64,000 nt of DNA from Natrinema sp. SYSU A 869 (GCF_019879105.1 NZ_CP082248.1:1-64000); one strand, 5' to 3'; numbered from the stretch's first letter, positions 44,325-53,551 are shown. Numbers and translations: made by a program. Notes: a model not told the origin generated them from the sequence alone.

Positions 44325-46898
44325 TTAATCGAGAAGCGGTTCCTCGCGGACAGTCGCGTCGTACCGTTCGCCCTCGTACTGGATCTCGAGTTCGGTCCCG
44401 GGCTCCGCGTACTCCGGCGGGAGGTACGTGTAGACGACGCAGGCGCCGACCGTGTACCCGTACTCGGCGCTGTGTACGTAGCCGATCGGTTCGTCACCGT
44501 CGAAGATCGGACGGTGAGGGAGGATCGTCGCCTCTTCGTCGTCGAGGGTCAGGCACGCGACCTTGTGGTCGATGTTGTTACCCTCGGCCGCTTCGACGAC
44601 CGCCTCCTTCCCGATGAAGTCGGTCTCCAGGTCGGTGGCCCACCCGAGGCCCGCTTCGTAGGGGTTGTGCTCGGTGTGGAGGTCCTCTCCCCATAGCCGG
44701 AAGCCCTTCTCGATACGCAAGGCGTTCAACGCGCCGTTGCCGTACGGGCGAAGGTCGTACTCTTCGCCGGCCTCCATGAGGTGCTCCCAGAGCTGCTCGC
44801 CGTACTCGGAGGGCGTGTACAGCTCCCAGCCGAGTTCGCCAGCGTAGGACACCCGAAGCGCGGTGACGGGCACGTTTTTGATGAAGAACTGCTGACTCGT
44901 GAAGAACGGGAACGCCTCGTCGGAGAGGTCCACGTCCGTCACCTTGGAGAGCACCTTCCGCGCGTTCGGACCGGTACAGACCATCGCCGCCAGGCTGGAG
45001 GTGGCGTCGTTGACGACCACGTCCTCGGGGGACTGCTCGCGGACCCATGCGACGTGGTTGTTTCCGACCTCGCGACCCGTCGTCAGGAGGAGGTAGCGGT
45101 CGTCGTCGACGCGCGTGACGGTGATGTCGGCGCGGACGCCGCCTCCCTCGTTACACATCAAGGTGTACCGGACGTCGCCGATGTCGAGGTTCATGTCGTT
45201 CGTACAGAGGCGCTGGACGAAGTCTCCGGCGTCGCTCCCGACGACCTCCATCTTGTTGAACGACGTCATGTCGTGGAGGCCGACCTTGTTGCGGACGTGG
45301 AGCGCCTCCGCGCCCTCGATGGGCGACCAGTACTTGCCCTCCCAGCCCTCACGGTCCGGGATCTGCTCGCCGTACTCGGCGAGCAGGTCGGCGTTGGACT
45401 CGAACCACTGCGGTTCCTCCCAACCGGCTTCGGCCCACAGCTCGGCGTCGAGTTCCTTGTGGCTGTGGTACATCGGCGTGCGGCGGATGTCGCGCTGGTG
45501 ATCCGTCCACACCCACTTCGGGTGCATGATGTTGTAGACGATGCGGTACTCTTCGCCCCCGATGTCTCGAGCGAAGTCCCAGCTGCCTTCGTGGGCGTCG
45601 AACCGATTGACGTTGCAGTGACGGAGACCGATCGGCCCGTCAGGAAGGCGGGGGACGCCGTTCTCCATCCACTCGGCGAGCGCCTTGCCGGCGCCGCCGG
45701 CGTGAGTGACCCAGATGGCTGCCGCAGTCCAGAGCCCGTCGTACTTCTGGACTGGCCCCATCACCGGCAGGCCGTTGGGGGACTCTGCGAACATGCCGTT
45801 GTACTTGTGTTCGAGTTCCCTCCCCTCAGTGGCCGGCAACAGTTCGTTGCTGGCCTGTCGCGGGGCCTTGTCCGGTCGATCCGGGTGCGTCGCGTTGTTC
45901 ATATGGTACTCGGTGAACTCGTGGATCGAGCCCTGTTCAGCGTCTTCCTCGTTGCCGCCGAGCTCCTGCGGGTCGGGCACGACGGATTCGTGGTTGTACG
46001 ACCCAATTCCGTAGGAGTCCCCGTGCGTCCGGAAGTACATCGCGTTGTCCTGATCGCGGAGGATCGGCCGATCAGGACCCGCGAGCAGGCGGTCGACTTT
46101 GTCTCCGGAGACGCCCTTATAGTTCTCGTACAGCGGGTGATCGCTGACGTCGATCTGGTTGTCGGCGAGCTCCTCGAGCGACTCGGTCATCGTGTACTGG
46201 TGTTCGACTGGCGTCACCGGGAGGTGAACGTCGAGTTTCTCGCCCAGCTGACGCGCCCAGATATTCGTCGCGATGACGACTTCGTTACACTCGATCGTCC
46301 CGTTTTCGGTGATCACCGAGCTGACCGACCCGTTCTCGGTCTCGACGTCTTCGGTGCGGGTGTGCGGAACGAACTTTGCTCCCCGATCCATGGCCTCGCG
46401 GGCGAGGGCAGCGCATGCGACGACACCAGATACCTGGCCGTCTGTCGGCGAGTAGTACCCTCCCTGGATCTCGTCGGTATCGACGAGCGGTAGTTTCTCT
46501 TCGACTTCCTCGGGCGAGAGGATCTCCGAGTCCGGGAGCCCCCAGGACTCGGCCCACTCGACACGGCGCCGTAGGTAGTCCATCCGCCCGTCGCTCCGCG
46601 CGACCTCGATACCACCAACTTCGTTGTAGGCCTGAACGCCGTCGTCGTCCTCTAGGTCCGAGTACAGGTTACGGCTGTACTTGGCGAACTTTGAGAGGAT
46701 TTTCGACTCGGAGGTCTGGAACATGATCCCCGGCGCGTGGCTGGAAGATCCACCAGTGGTTGGCATCGGTCCCTGATCAACGACGACGACGTTGTCTCGA
46801 CCGAGTTCAGTGAGCTGGTACGCCAGGTTGCACCCGACGATACCGGCACCGACAATAACAGTGTCTGCTTGGTCCGGCAAGCTGTCGTCTGCGTTCAT
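44325..46898 (-). CDS. FAD-dependent dimethylglycine/sarcosine dehydrogenase with GcvT-like domain (copy 2)
   Basis: 857 residues, homologous over its whole length to the protein at 27122 (856 residues). FAD site TVIVGAGIVGCNLAYQL, GGSSSHAPGIMFQTSESKI, NGLPVMGPVQKYDGLWTAAA; GcvT-like half VGLHDMTSFNKMEVVGSDAG, YAGELGWELYTPSEYG, ALRIEKGFRLWGEDLHTE. The two copies differ enough (for example KYSRNLYSDLEDDDG versus HYTSRLLKD) to suggest different substrates, perhaps dimethylglycine for one and sarcosine for the other. ATG 46898 is preferred because a TATA-like AATTATATTTG (minus strand, about 46933-46943) precedes it; TTG 46931 would add 11 residues. Confidence 0.9.
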   Translation of the reverse strand: MNADDSLPDQADTVIVGAGIVGCNLAYQLTELGRDNVVVVDQGPMPTTGGSSSHAPGIMFQTSESKILSKFAKYSRNLYSDLEDDDGVQAYNEVGGIEVARSDGRMDYLRRRVEWAESWGLPDSEILSPEEVEEKLPLVDTDEIQGGYYSPTDGQVSGVVACAALAREAMDRGAKFVPHTRTEDVETENGSVSSVITENGTIECNEVVIATNIWARQLGEKLDVHLPVTPVEHQYTMTESLEELADNQIDVSDHPLYENYKGVSGDKVDRLLAGPDRPILRDQDNAMYFRTHGDSYGIGSYNHESVVPDPQELGGNEEDAEQGSIHEFTEYHMNNATHPDRPDKAPRQASNELLPATEGRELEHKYNGMFAESPNGLPVMGPVQKYDGLWTAAAIWVTHAGGAGKALAEWMENGVPRLPDGPIGLRHCNVNRFDAHEGSWDFARDIGGEEYRIVYNIMHPKWVWTDHQRDIRRTPMYHSHKELDAELWAEAGWEEPQWFESNADLLAEYGEQIPDREGWEGKYWSPIEGAEALHVRNKVGLHDMTSFNKMEVVGSDAGDFVQRLCTNDMNLDIGDVRYTLMCNEGGGVRADITVTRVDDDRYLLLTTGREVGNNHVAWVREQSPEDVVVNDATSSLAAMVCTGPNARKVLSKVTDVDLSDEAFPFFTSQQFFIKNVPVTALRVSYAGELGWELYTPSEYGEQLWEHLMEAGEEYDLRPYGNGALNALRIEKGFRLWGEDLHTEHNPYEAGLGWATDLETDFIGKEAVVEAAEGNNIDHKVACLTLDDEEATILPHRPIFDGDEPIGYVHSAEYGYTVGACVVYTYLPPEYAEPGTELEIQYEGERYDATVREEPLLD

Positions 46899-47343
46899 AA
46901 TTGTACACTCCTTGGTGTCGGTCGGGTACAAATATAATTATCGCTCATTCGGATCTGTCCCAAAACCTGATAGAAAAATCACAATTAGAGTTTTCGAGGT
47001 AGCTGGAGATAACAGTGATGTCACTGTTAGTCTACGGTGCCATCGCCAAGCGACGGCGCTCGGTTCCGTGCACGGACACGCTAACGGTTGTTCGGAGGCA
47101 TCACTGAGGCTGCGGAGAAGCACAAACCATCATGTATGTTATATATTTGGCGATAGTAACGCTGAATCGCGGGATGATGGCTTCCCTTTGCAGCCTCCCG
47201 AACAAATTAAGCGAATCCTGGGGATATCCGGATACATAGCCTTCAATGAGATATAATTCCCCACCAGTTTCCCGTAAATCATGCCGCGTGTCGAGGGAAT
47301 AACGGCAACTTATTTTATGATAACGTCTTATCTTCCTCTTGGC
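46899..47343. other. Divergent promoter region
   Basis: 445 bp between the second dehydrogenase and the GlcG-like gene. TATA-like AATTATATTTG (leftward, around 46938) and TTATTTTATGATAA (rightward, 47310-47323) face outward. Another AT-rich stretch ATGTATGTTATATATTTGG is at 47131-47149. No gene seen; frames lack protein-like composition. Confidence 0.5.
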
Positions 47344-47787
47344 ATGGTAGAGTCCATTCCGCTGGAGACAGCGACAGACCTGATAGAAGCGGCAGAAGCA
47401 AAAGCAGACGAGATCGATAACCCGATGGTAATCACGGTTGCAAACAGCGAGGGCAACCTCATCGCCCAACACCGCATGGACGGCGGCTGGCTGGCCTCTG
47501 TGAGTATCTCGCGTAACAAGGCGTATACGTCGGCTGCGTTGGAGATGCCGACTCACGAACTGGCAGAGCCCTCCGAACCGGGCAACTCCCTATACGGCCT
47601 CCAGACGACCGACGACGACCAAATCGTCATCTTCGGTGGCGGCTATCCACTCGAGCGAGACGATGAAGTCGTCGGTTCGATCGGCGTCTCCGGCGGCGCC
47701 GTGAGCCAGGACCGCGAAGTCGCCGAAGCTGGCCTCGAACGGTGGAACGACCTCGTCAAAGAGGAAGCGATCACGGCAGACGACTGA
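47344..47787 (+). CDS. GlcG/HbpS-family protein (DUF336)
   Basis: 147 residues: ETATDLIEAAEAKADEIDNP, MVITVANSEGNLIAQHRMDG, LASVSISRNKAYTSAALEMP, IVIFGGGYPLERDDEVVGSI and GVSGGAVSQDREVAEAGLER. This is the complete GlcG/HbpS fold (PF03928), known from haem-binding HbpS and from glycolate, propanediol and other catabolic operons, with unclear chemistry. ATG 47344 lies about 27 nt after the TATA-like box, so leaderless. Its place between the second dehydrogenase and the creatininase suggests an accessory role in methylamine breakdown. Confidence 0.85.
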   Translation: MVESIPLETATDLIEAAEAKADEIDNPMVITVANSEGNLIAQHRMDGGWLASVSISRNKAYTSAALEMPTHELAEPSEPGNSLYGLQTTDDDQIVIFGGGYPLERDDEVVGSIGVSGGAVSQDREVAEAGLERWNDLVKEEAITADD

Positions 47788-48012
47788 TCAGCGAGAAACA
47801 CGGAAACACGGAGTCACTCGTCCGGTGAGCGACTGAACTCCCGACGTCTTTCAGTCGCTTCTTTGTGGCTCTGCTGAAGCGCAGTTCTCACACGGGTCAC
47901 GTTGGAGACTGCTCGGAGTCCACCAGGAGTTCCTCCTGTCGAATTAATCTGTCCCATCACTGAGACACTGATAGGAGCGGTGGTCGGGACGAGTCGCCGG
48001 TGTACGGCCGTG

Positions 48013-48750
48013 TTACCGATGTGTGGGACGGTTTGGATCGTGCTTGGCCACGGTTTCGAGCAACTCCACGAGCGCTTCGCTCGCGGCGTCGAGCAGTTCC
48101 TCACCCAGGTCGGCGCTCGCCTCGCGCGGATCGCCGATGACGCCGTTCTCGGTGAACTCGGTCGAGTCAAACGCGAGATTGACCCGTCCCTGCCAGTCAC
48201 CCCACCGATCGCTGGCTTCCGCTGCCGCGTCGTCGAGACACTCCTCGCGCACGTGGACCGGGTTCGCGTGCTGGAGCAATGCCGTCTCCAGCGGACCGCC
48301 ATGGCCCATGCGGGAGGTATGGTCACCGACCTCCTTGAACCAGGTGAACGGGACCGCGTACGCATCGTCGTGGCGCGTGATCGTTCCGGCGACTTCCCGG
48401 AGCGCCGCTGCGTTTCCACCGTGACCGTTCACCAGCACGACGCGGTCGAAGCCGTGTGATGCCAGACTTCCGACGATGTCACGGACGTACGACCTGAACG
48501 TCGATTCGGATGTCCAGAGCGTTCCGAAAAACTGTCTGTGTTCCTCGGCGATGCCGACCGGAACTGCCGGGGACACGACGACGGGGTCGTCGAGTCGTTC
48601 GGCGGTGGTCTCAGCGACTGTCTCAGCGTTGAGCGTGTCGGTACCCAGCGGGGCGTGAGGACCGTGCTGTTCCGTGCTGCCGATCGGCACCATCGCTAGA
48701 TCTGTCTCCACGCCCTGGACGTCGGTCCACGTTGCGCTCTCAAGGTGCAT
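48013..48750 (-). CDS. Creatininase-family amidohydrolase
   Basis: 245 residues. Metal-site motifs: MVPIGSTEQHGPHAPLGTDT (Glu, His and Asp ligands), VPVGIAEEHRQFFGTLW, RVVLVNGHGGNAAALREV, GHGGPLETALLQHANP. Creatininase opens creatinine to creatine, which creatinase turns into sarcosine, so it would fit the pathway; no creatinase is in the window. The same fold includes the archaeal riboflavin/F420 enzyme ArfB and peptide-modifying MftE, so the substrate is uncertain. ATG 48750 is chosen since family N-termini begin just before W-E/D. Confidence 0.85.
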   Translation of the reverse strand: MHLESATWTDVQGVETDLAMVPIGSTEQHGPHAPLGTDTLNAETVAETTAERLDDPVVVSPAVPVGIAEEHRQFFGTLWTSESTFRSYVRDIVGSLASHGFDRVVLVNGHGGNAAALREVAGTITRHDDAYAVPFTWFKEVGDHTSRMGHGGPLETALLQHANPVHVREECLDDAAAEASDRWGDWQGRVNLAFDSTEFTENGVIGDPREASADLGEELLDAASEALVELLETVAKHDPNRPTHR

Positions 48751-48828
48751 ACACTGGCTGCTGTTCGGGAAGCGCATAAAAACCCGTCCTCTCCGACACT
48801 TCCAAGCCTTGATACTCGGGAGATGCAG

Positions 48829-49236
48829 TATGAACCGCAAGCGCGCTACGCATACGGCTACCGAGCGCCGTCTCGCTCGGTTGCCGTCCGGCTCTGATTT
48901 TCCATTTACCGTCCACCGGTACGAGGGCAGCCTCGGCCCGACGGTGTACGTTCAGGCTGCACAGCACGGCATCGAACTCAACGGAATTGCTGCGCTGTGA
49001 CGCCTCCACGATCACCTCACGTCTACCGAGATCGCAGGGACAGTTCTCGTAGTACCCGCGACAGCGACTGCATCAGTGCTGACGATTCGGGTCTCTTCGA
49101 AGTGGCTACTATCCTTCATAGGATTCCGCCCTCTCCGAGAACTGCAGCTACCGCCACTGTCGTCCGTCCGACTACACTCATTAGAGCGCGCGACAGAGAC
49201 TATTGCCATATATGTCGGGCAGGAAACAACTCATGT
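48829..49236 (+). pseudogene. AstE/aspartoacylase-family N-terminal remnant
   Basis: RLARLPSGSDFPFTVHRYEG, GPTVYVQAAQHGIELNGIAA then an in-frame TGA, and the same frame goes on as RLHDHLTSTEIAGTVLVVPA. This is the start of succinylglutamate desuccinylase/aspartoacylase-like zinc hydrolases (H-G-E metal motif seen as QHGIELNG). After about residue 85 similarity ends. A CGA to TGA change and a missing body make it a pseudogene. It is divergent from the creatininase gene. Confidence 0.65.
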
Positions 49237-49250
49237 TCCTCGTCTCTAAG

Positions 49251-49264
49251 CCGTTTTATATAAA
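49251..49264 (+). promoter_or_regulatory. TATA-like promoter of the two-HTH regulator
   Basis: GTTTTATATAAAGG at about 49252-49265, a near-ideal haloarchaeal box, with the start codon at 49325. It predicts a short leader of about 35 nt. Confidence 0.5.
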
Positions 49265-49324
49265 GGGGTTCCCTATTCCTCATGCACAACTATACCACCA
49301 AGCAAATAATTGTGTTTCTGTACC

Positions 49325-50554
49325 ATGGGTGTCAGTACCCCGTTCAAAGAACTCTCCCAAGTGATCGAGCGATACGAGTCGGATGGCGGGAGGATCCACA
49401 GTGTCGAAGCGGAGACGCCCGACCAGGAATCTGAGACCGGGCTAACCGTCACACTCGACGTTCCCGTCTCCCTGTGTTCGGGAGAAGAATTGGGAACCGA
49501 AGCGTCACCGCAGGCGGCGACGATCACGGATGATGGGGGGATACAAATACAGTTTTCCCCATCGATGCTACCGGGGTTAGACGAGTACGTACCCGAAGAC
49601 GTATCAACCATCCGAAAAGACGCTCGCGTGACCGATGATGGCTCCCTGGTGGCGACGTTCACGCTTACTTTCGAGACAGAGGCGGGGCACCGACGTTCCG
49701 AAGCAGTAACCGCCGATACCGGTGACTCTCGAGCCCCGTCAGCGCCAGTCACTGCCGAGAGCGATGAAGCGACCGGCGACGAGCCAGAATCGGCTGATAC
49801 GAGTCCTGCGACGGGAGTTCGTGGAGAAGCGGTCGACGACGCGGACGGTATCGGTGAGCACGAGGACACCCAGGTAGCGAACGAGGAGTCGGCGAGCGAC
49901 CGGAACGAAGTAGCGGAGAAACTCGACGCCGCACGCGCCGACGACCTCCCACCGTACGAAGACGACGAGTATCTCCAGTGTCTGTACGATTCCTTTAACA
50001 CGTTCGCTGAGATGACCGAGTACATCGAGATGGATGTCGCCTCGGAGACCGTTCGGCGATACATGACCGAAGCCGGCATCCACCAGCCGACGTCGTACGA
50101 TACAGCCGACGAGGCCGACGCGGACGACTGCACGGCAGACGGCAGTACAGCGGCGGTAGATGCCGGTGACACAGTCGACGAGACAGACGGCCGAGTAGCC
50201 GCTAAAGAGTATGCCGAGGACGCGCAGTCGTCACCTGAATCGGAGTCGGAGCAGGATTCAGCGGCCGGCAGAGACGACCCGATCGAGGACGTCTCCAATA
50301 CACAACTCGCTGCCGACGGGCTCGGTCTCCCGGACGGCCTCACGATCGAAAAGGTTGCAGATGCTATAGAGTCGTCGATGACCCTGTACGACGTACAGCG
50401 ACAACTGGACCTCGGCCGGGAACGGACCCAAGAGTTACTGGAGCAATTGAACCTGATCGATCTCGTCACACATAGAATTTCGCACGAGCCCGATCAGGAA
50501 GACACTCGTGAAGAGATCGCCAAGCGGATTCACAGCAGCGCTATCAGCGGCTGA
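49325..50554 (+). CDS. Acidic protein with two helix-turn-helix segments, candidate pathway regulator
   Basis: 409 residues from ATG 49325. The N-terminal beta-rich domain (about 1-135: LTVTLDVPVSLC, LVATFTLTFETEAGHRRSEA) is followed by a long acidic linker. HTH 1 is YLQCLYDSFNTFAEMTEYIE then VASETVRRYMTEAGIHQP. A second acidic linker leads to HTH 2: IEKVADAIESSMTLYDVQRQ, LDLGRERTQELLEQLNLIDL. I do not recognise the family by name; similar two-HTH proteins occur in haloarchaea. Its place between the creatininase gene and the first oxygenase makes it a candidate regulator of betaine demethylation. Confidence 0.6.
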   Translation: MGVSTPFKELSQVIERYESDGGRIHSVEAETPDQESETGLTVTLDVPVSLCSGEELGTEASPQAATITDDGGIQIQFSPSMLPGLDEYVPEDVSTIRKDARVTDDGSLVATFTLTFETEAGHRRSEAVTADTGDSRAPSAPVTAESDEATGDEPESADTSPATGVRGEAVDDADGIGEHEDTQVANEESASDRNEVAEKLDAARADDLPPYEDDEYLQCLYDSFNTFAEMTEYIEMDVASETVRRYMTEAGIHQPTSYDTADEADADDCTADGSTAAVDAGDTVDETDGRVAAKEYAEDAQSSPESESEQDSAAGRDDPIEDVSNTQLAADGLGLPDGLTIEKVADAIESSMTLYDVQRQLDLGRERTQELLEQLNLIDLVTHRISHEPDQEDTREEIAKRIHSSAISG

Positions 50555-50971
50555 GACCACGATTCTCCGTACTACCCATCGCCACAGCGTGTCTCTCAGC
50601 TATACGAGCTTCCGCTGAGAAAGAATGATGAGCACCACCTCGTAGATGCGTCCTCCGGCACCCCTCCTGTTCGCGTTCTGGACACGTTACCCGTAAAACG
50701 GCGTGAGAGTCAGGGATCACGCTCGACGAGACAGAACTCTTCTGGGACACCTTCCTGGATCACCGTCACTGCAACCCTCCATCAGGATCGGTAACTGATT
50801 ACGTGGAACACGTCGACTGGTCACGAGCCGAGATCACGAATGCGTTTCTGCTCTCCTGTGTGGACGATGCTTCGTCCGTTCGTCGACACCCCCCGAATCC
50901 TCACTAGTTTATAATGTGGTTCAGTATCACAGGTGAACTGTTTTTTATGGGTGTGCCATCTGTGGTCCTGT
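50555..50971. other. Intergenic with promoter of the first oxygenase
   Basis: 417 bp. TTTTTTATGG at 50941-50950 lies about 25 nt before ATG 50972, and TTTATAATG at 50910-50918 is a second box. No gene seen in the remainder. Confidence 0.5.
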
Positions 50972-52105
50972 ATGACACAGTGGGACGAATCACAAACGCA
51001 AGTAGTGAGTTCGGATATCACGGAGAAGTCGAACGCGTTACCGGCGAAGTACTTCACCGACCCGGAAATCTTCGAGAGAGAGAAAGAGAAAGTGTTCGGC
51101 CAGTACTGGGTATACGCCGGACACGTCAACTGCATCCCGGAAGCGGGCCAGTACTTCACCCGGACGATCGGTGATCGACAACTGATCATCGTCCGCGGTC
51201 ACGACGGTGATATCAAGGCGTTCGACAACGTCTGCGCCCACCGCGGCTCGAAGATGGTCGAGGATACACCGATGACCGACCCCGGCGATGCAAAGCGAAT
51301 CAAGTGTCCGTACCACCTCTGGACGTACGACCTTGAGGGAGAACTCAAAAGCACGCCCAAGAGCTTCGATGAAGCCGGTCTGAATCCCGACCTTGAGGAC
51401 GAGGAAGTACAGGAGTTCGACGCCGAAGAGAACGCCCTGAACGATGTGCACGTCGACAGCATCGGGCCGCTGCTCTTCGTGAACCTGAGCGATGACCCGA
51501 TGCCGCTGGCCGAGCAGGCCGGCGTGATGAAAGACCGTCTCGAGGCGCTCCCGCTGGGGGAGTACGAACACGCCACTCGGATCGTTTCCGAGGTCGAGTG
51601 CAATTGGAAGGTGTTCGCGAGCAATTACTCGGAGTGTGACCACTGTCAGGCAAATCATCAGGACTGGATCAAAGGCATCTCGCTCAACGAGTCCGAACTC
51701 GAGGTCAATGATTACCACTGGGTGCTTCACTACACCCACGCCGAAGACGTCGAGGACGAGATGCGCATCCACGACGAACACGAGGCACAGTTCCACTACT
51801 TCTGGCCGAACTTCACGGTCAACATGTACGGGACCGCCGACGGCTACGGCACCTACATCATCGATCCCATCGACACTGGCCGCTTCCAGTTGATCGCGGA
51901 CTACTACTTCCGGGACAGCGAGCTCTCGGAGGAGGAACGTGAGTTCGTCCGGACGAGTCGCCAACTCCAGGAAGAAGACTTCGAACTGGTCGAGCGCCAG
52001 TGGAACGGACTCAAAACGGGCGCGCTCGCACAGGCCCAACTCGGCCCCAACGAACACACCGTCCACAAGTTCCACCAGCTCGCACAGGACGCCTACGACT
52101 CGTGA
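50972..52105 (+). CDS. Rieske-type aromatic-ring-hydroxylating oxygenase family protein, candidate glycine betaine monooxygenase
   Basis: 377 residues. Rieske cluster: NVCAHRGSKMVEDTP and IKCPYHLWTYDLEGEL (CxH, CxxH). The catalytic domain has NYSECDHCQANHQDW with the two iron His residues and IIDPIDTGRFQLIADYYF downstream. The short interval between Rieske and iron motifs and the size match GbcA/choline-monooxygenase-like enzymes that demethylate glycine betaine to dimethylglycine plus formaldehyde. A reductase partner is not in the window, so electrons must come from elsewhere. Leaderless start 25 nt after a TATA-like box. An oxygenase with a nearly identical C-terminal half is at 55674. Confidence 0.85.
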   Translation: MTQWDESQTQVVSSDITEKSNALPAKYFTDPEIFEREKEKVFGQYWVYAGHVNCIPEAGQYFTRTIGDRQLIIVRGHDGDIKAFDNVCAHRGSKMVEDTPMTDPGDAKRIKCPYHLWTYDLEGELKSTPKSFDEAGLNPDLEDEEVQEFDAEENALNDVHVDSIGPLLFVNLSDDPMPLAEQAGVMKDRLEALPLGEYEHATRIVSEVECNWKVFASNYSECDHCQANHQDWIKGISLNESELEVNDYHWVLHYTHAEDVEDEMRIHDEHEAQFHYFWPNFTVNMYGTADGYGTYIIDPIDTGRFQLIADYYFRDSELSEEEREFVRTSRQLQEEDFELVERQWNGLKTGALAQAQLGPNEHTVHKFHQLAQDAYDS

Positions 52106-52163
52106 TGGTATCGCTGCGACATAACCGATCACTACTCAAACACGACAATCAGACACAGAACCC

Positions 52164-52522
52164 ATGAGTACCCAAGATCAGGCACCGTACGTCGCGTCCT
52201 GTCCGAAGTGCGACGTCGATCTGCAAACCGACGCTCCGAACGAAACCATCGAGTTCTACCGCCGTCATTATCGCGTGACGGGTCACGAGGTACAGTTCAA
52301 ACACGCACAGTTGAATTTAGAAGAGGACATCACGAGCGACGGTCTCAAGGACGTCGTCTGGGAATTACAGGAACAATACGAGAACGGCGTCCCGATCGGG
52401 GTCGTCGCGGCAGTTATGTCCGAACGCGGGCTATCAATCGGTGAGACGATAGACGAGATCCACGAGGTGCGGATGACCGGGGACTGTACGAACCACAGGA
52501 CGATCATCTGGGCGCGTTCTGA
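52164..52522 (+). CDS. Zinc-knuckle/winged-helix small protein (one-base frame break)
   Basis: 119 residues when restored. N-terminal zinc site: VASCPKCDVDLQTDAPNETI, then FYRRHYRVTGHEV (C2 plus two His). The C-terminal part, LKDVVWELQEQYENGVPIGV, VAAVMSERGLSIGETIDEIH, looks like the small winged helix at the end of MCM-type proteins. At GGGG 52479-52482 one G is missing; with it the protein ends GLYEPQDDHLGAF, otherwise a 163-residue frame runs into the next gene. It directly follows the oxygenase (58 nt) and is probably co-transcribed, as regulator or accessory. Confidence 0.65.
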
Positions 52523-52573
52523 CGTTCCTCAGAATACAGCGACCGCGCCTCAGACCGCTGATAACTACTCCTC

Positions 52574-53359
52574 TCAACGAGTCTCCTCCGTTTCGGGCCA
52601 CTTATCGTCCGGATCGACCGGCCTGACGGCGCGGGCCAGTTCGTTTTCAGTGTAGTCCCGATCCTCGAGTCGCATACTTCGAAGTCGCCACTGACGGCTC
52701 AGTTCGGGTTCTTCCTCTGGACCGACGCGGGCGCCGTGTGTCCTGAAGAAGGCGCCATCGCGACCGAGTCGCTTCCCCTCGTACGTGTGTTGGTCGAAGA
52801 CGGCGTCGTACGTTCCGCCGGGTTCGAGCTCATCGAGGGGATGATCGTACCGAGGCTCCCGGTCCTCTTCGAGTGCGGTCGCCCGTTCTTCCGAGAGTTC
52901 ACCGAAGTAATCGTCGGCGTGTGCGGCCTCGCGAGACGACGGGGCTCGAGCAGCCGCGAGGGCGGCGTGGACCGCACAGAGCCGTCCGCGCCAGGAGTCT
53001 TCGGACCAGCGTTCGCGGGCCAGTTCCTCGTAGCGACTCACTACGAGGGCGATCTCGTGACCCGCTCGCAGGTCTTCGACGACGTAGAGGTTGATCCGGT
53101 TCCAGAAGTTCCATGCGTATCCCGATCGGACTAGCTCCCACGCGGCCCACGCCGCGATCTCCTCGTCCGATCGCCGAACTGCTTTCTGAAGTAAACTGGA
53201 GACCACGTACCGATTCGCTCCCGATTTGGTCTCGTTCTCGCCGAGTTCATCGCCGTAATCACTGTGAATCGACTCCGACTCGTCATCAGTCGCGTCCGTC
53301 TCACTATCGGTCTCTAATTCGCCTTTGGCGCCGAACCGGGTCTGTTTCCCATCGTCCAT
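52574..53359 (-). CDS. RarA/MgsA C-terminal-like protein without AAA domain
   Basis: 261 residues. After an acidic N-terminus (about 1-45) comes YVVSSLLQKAVRRSDEEIAA, WELVRSGYAWNFWNRINLYV, EDLRAG, WRGRLCAVHAALAAARAPSS, HADDYFGELSEERA, ELEPGGTYDAVFDQHTYEGK and RLGRDGAFFRTHGARV. The S-LQKA-R-SD and YVVEDL-AG patterns match the C-terminal tetramerisation region of RarA/MgsA replication-associated ATPases. The AAA module is absent. Could modulate RarA or be a free-standing haloarchaeal offshoot. Confidence 0.6.
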   Translation of the reverse strand: MDDGKQTRFGAKGELETDSETDATDDESESIHSDYGDELGENETKSGANRYVVSSLLQKAVRRSDEEIAAWAAWELVRSGYAWNFWNRINLYVVEDLRAGHEIALVVSRYEELARERWSEDSWRGRLCAVHAALAAARAPSSREAAHADDYFGELSEERATALEEDREPRYDHPLDELEPGGTYDAVFDQHTYEGKRLGRDGAFFRTHGARVGPEEEPELSRQWRLRSMRLEDRDYTENELARAVRPVDPDDKWPETEETR

Positions 53360-53449
53360 ATTTGGTTTCTCCGTGGTCGACGGAAATAGGTGGCTACTCC
53401 TAGTGACGCGGTAGAACAGAGAGTAACAACAGCGCTGAAGATTAGACTT

Positions 53450-53551
53450 TTAGTCCGCTCCGAGAGACGGAACGTGTCCACACTGTTCACACATTGGGTG
53501 AGTTTGTTCGCACGGTTCGACCATTGTCTGTTCGCATTTGGGACATTGCAT
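53450..53551 (-). CDS. 33-residue CPxCG zinc-ribbon microprotein
   Basis: MQCPKCEQTMVEPCEQTHPM then CEQCGHVPSLGAD. Two CxxC knuckles (Cys3/Cys6 and Cys21/Cys24) with an extra Cys14. This is the zf-CPxCG class of haloarchaeal microproteins. It lies 90 bp upstream of the RarA-like gene on the same strand, so the two may be co-transcribed. Confidence 0.65.
   Translation of the reverse strand: MQCPKCEQTMVEPCEQTHPMCEQCGHVPSLGAD

Noticed and set aside
44781-46493. 570-codon open frame on the plus strand opposite the second dehydrogenase
   Set aside because: Mirror frame of a high-GC gene. Its translation has no motif, while the minus strand encodes a full FAD/GcvT protein.
51038-52132. 364-codon minus-strand frame opposite the first oxygenase (and its twin at 56085-57014)
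   Set aside because: It recurs only because the two oxygenase genes are nearly identical; no motifs and no promoter.
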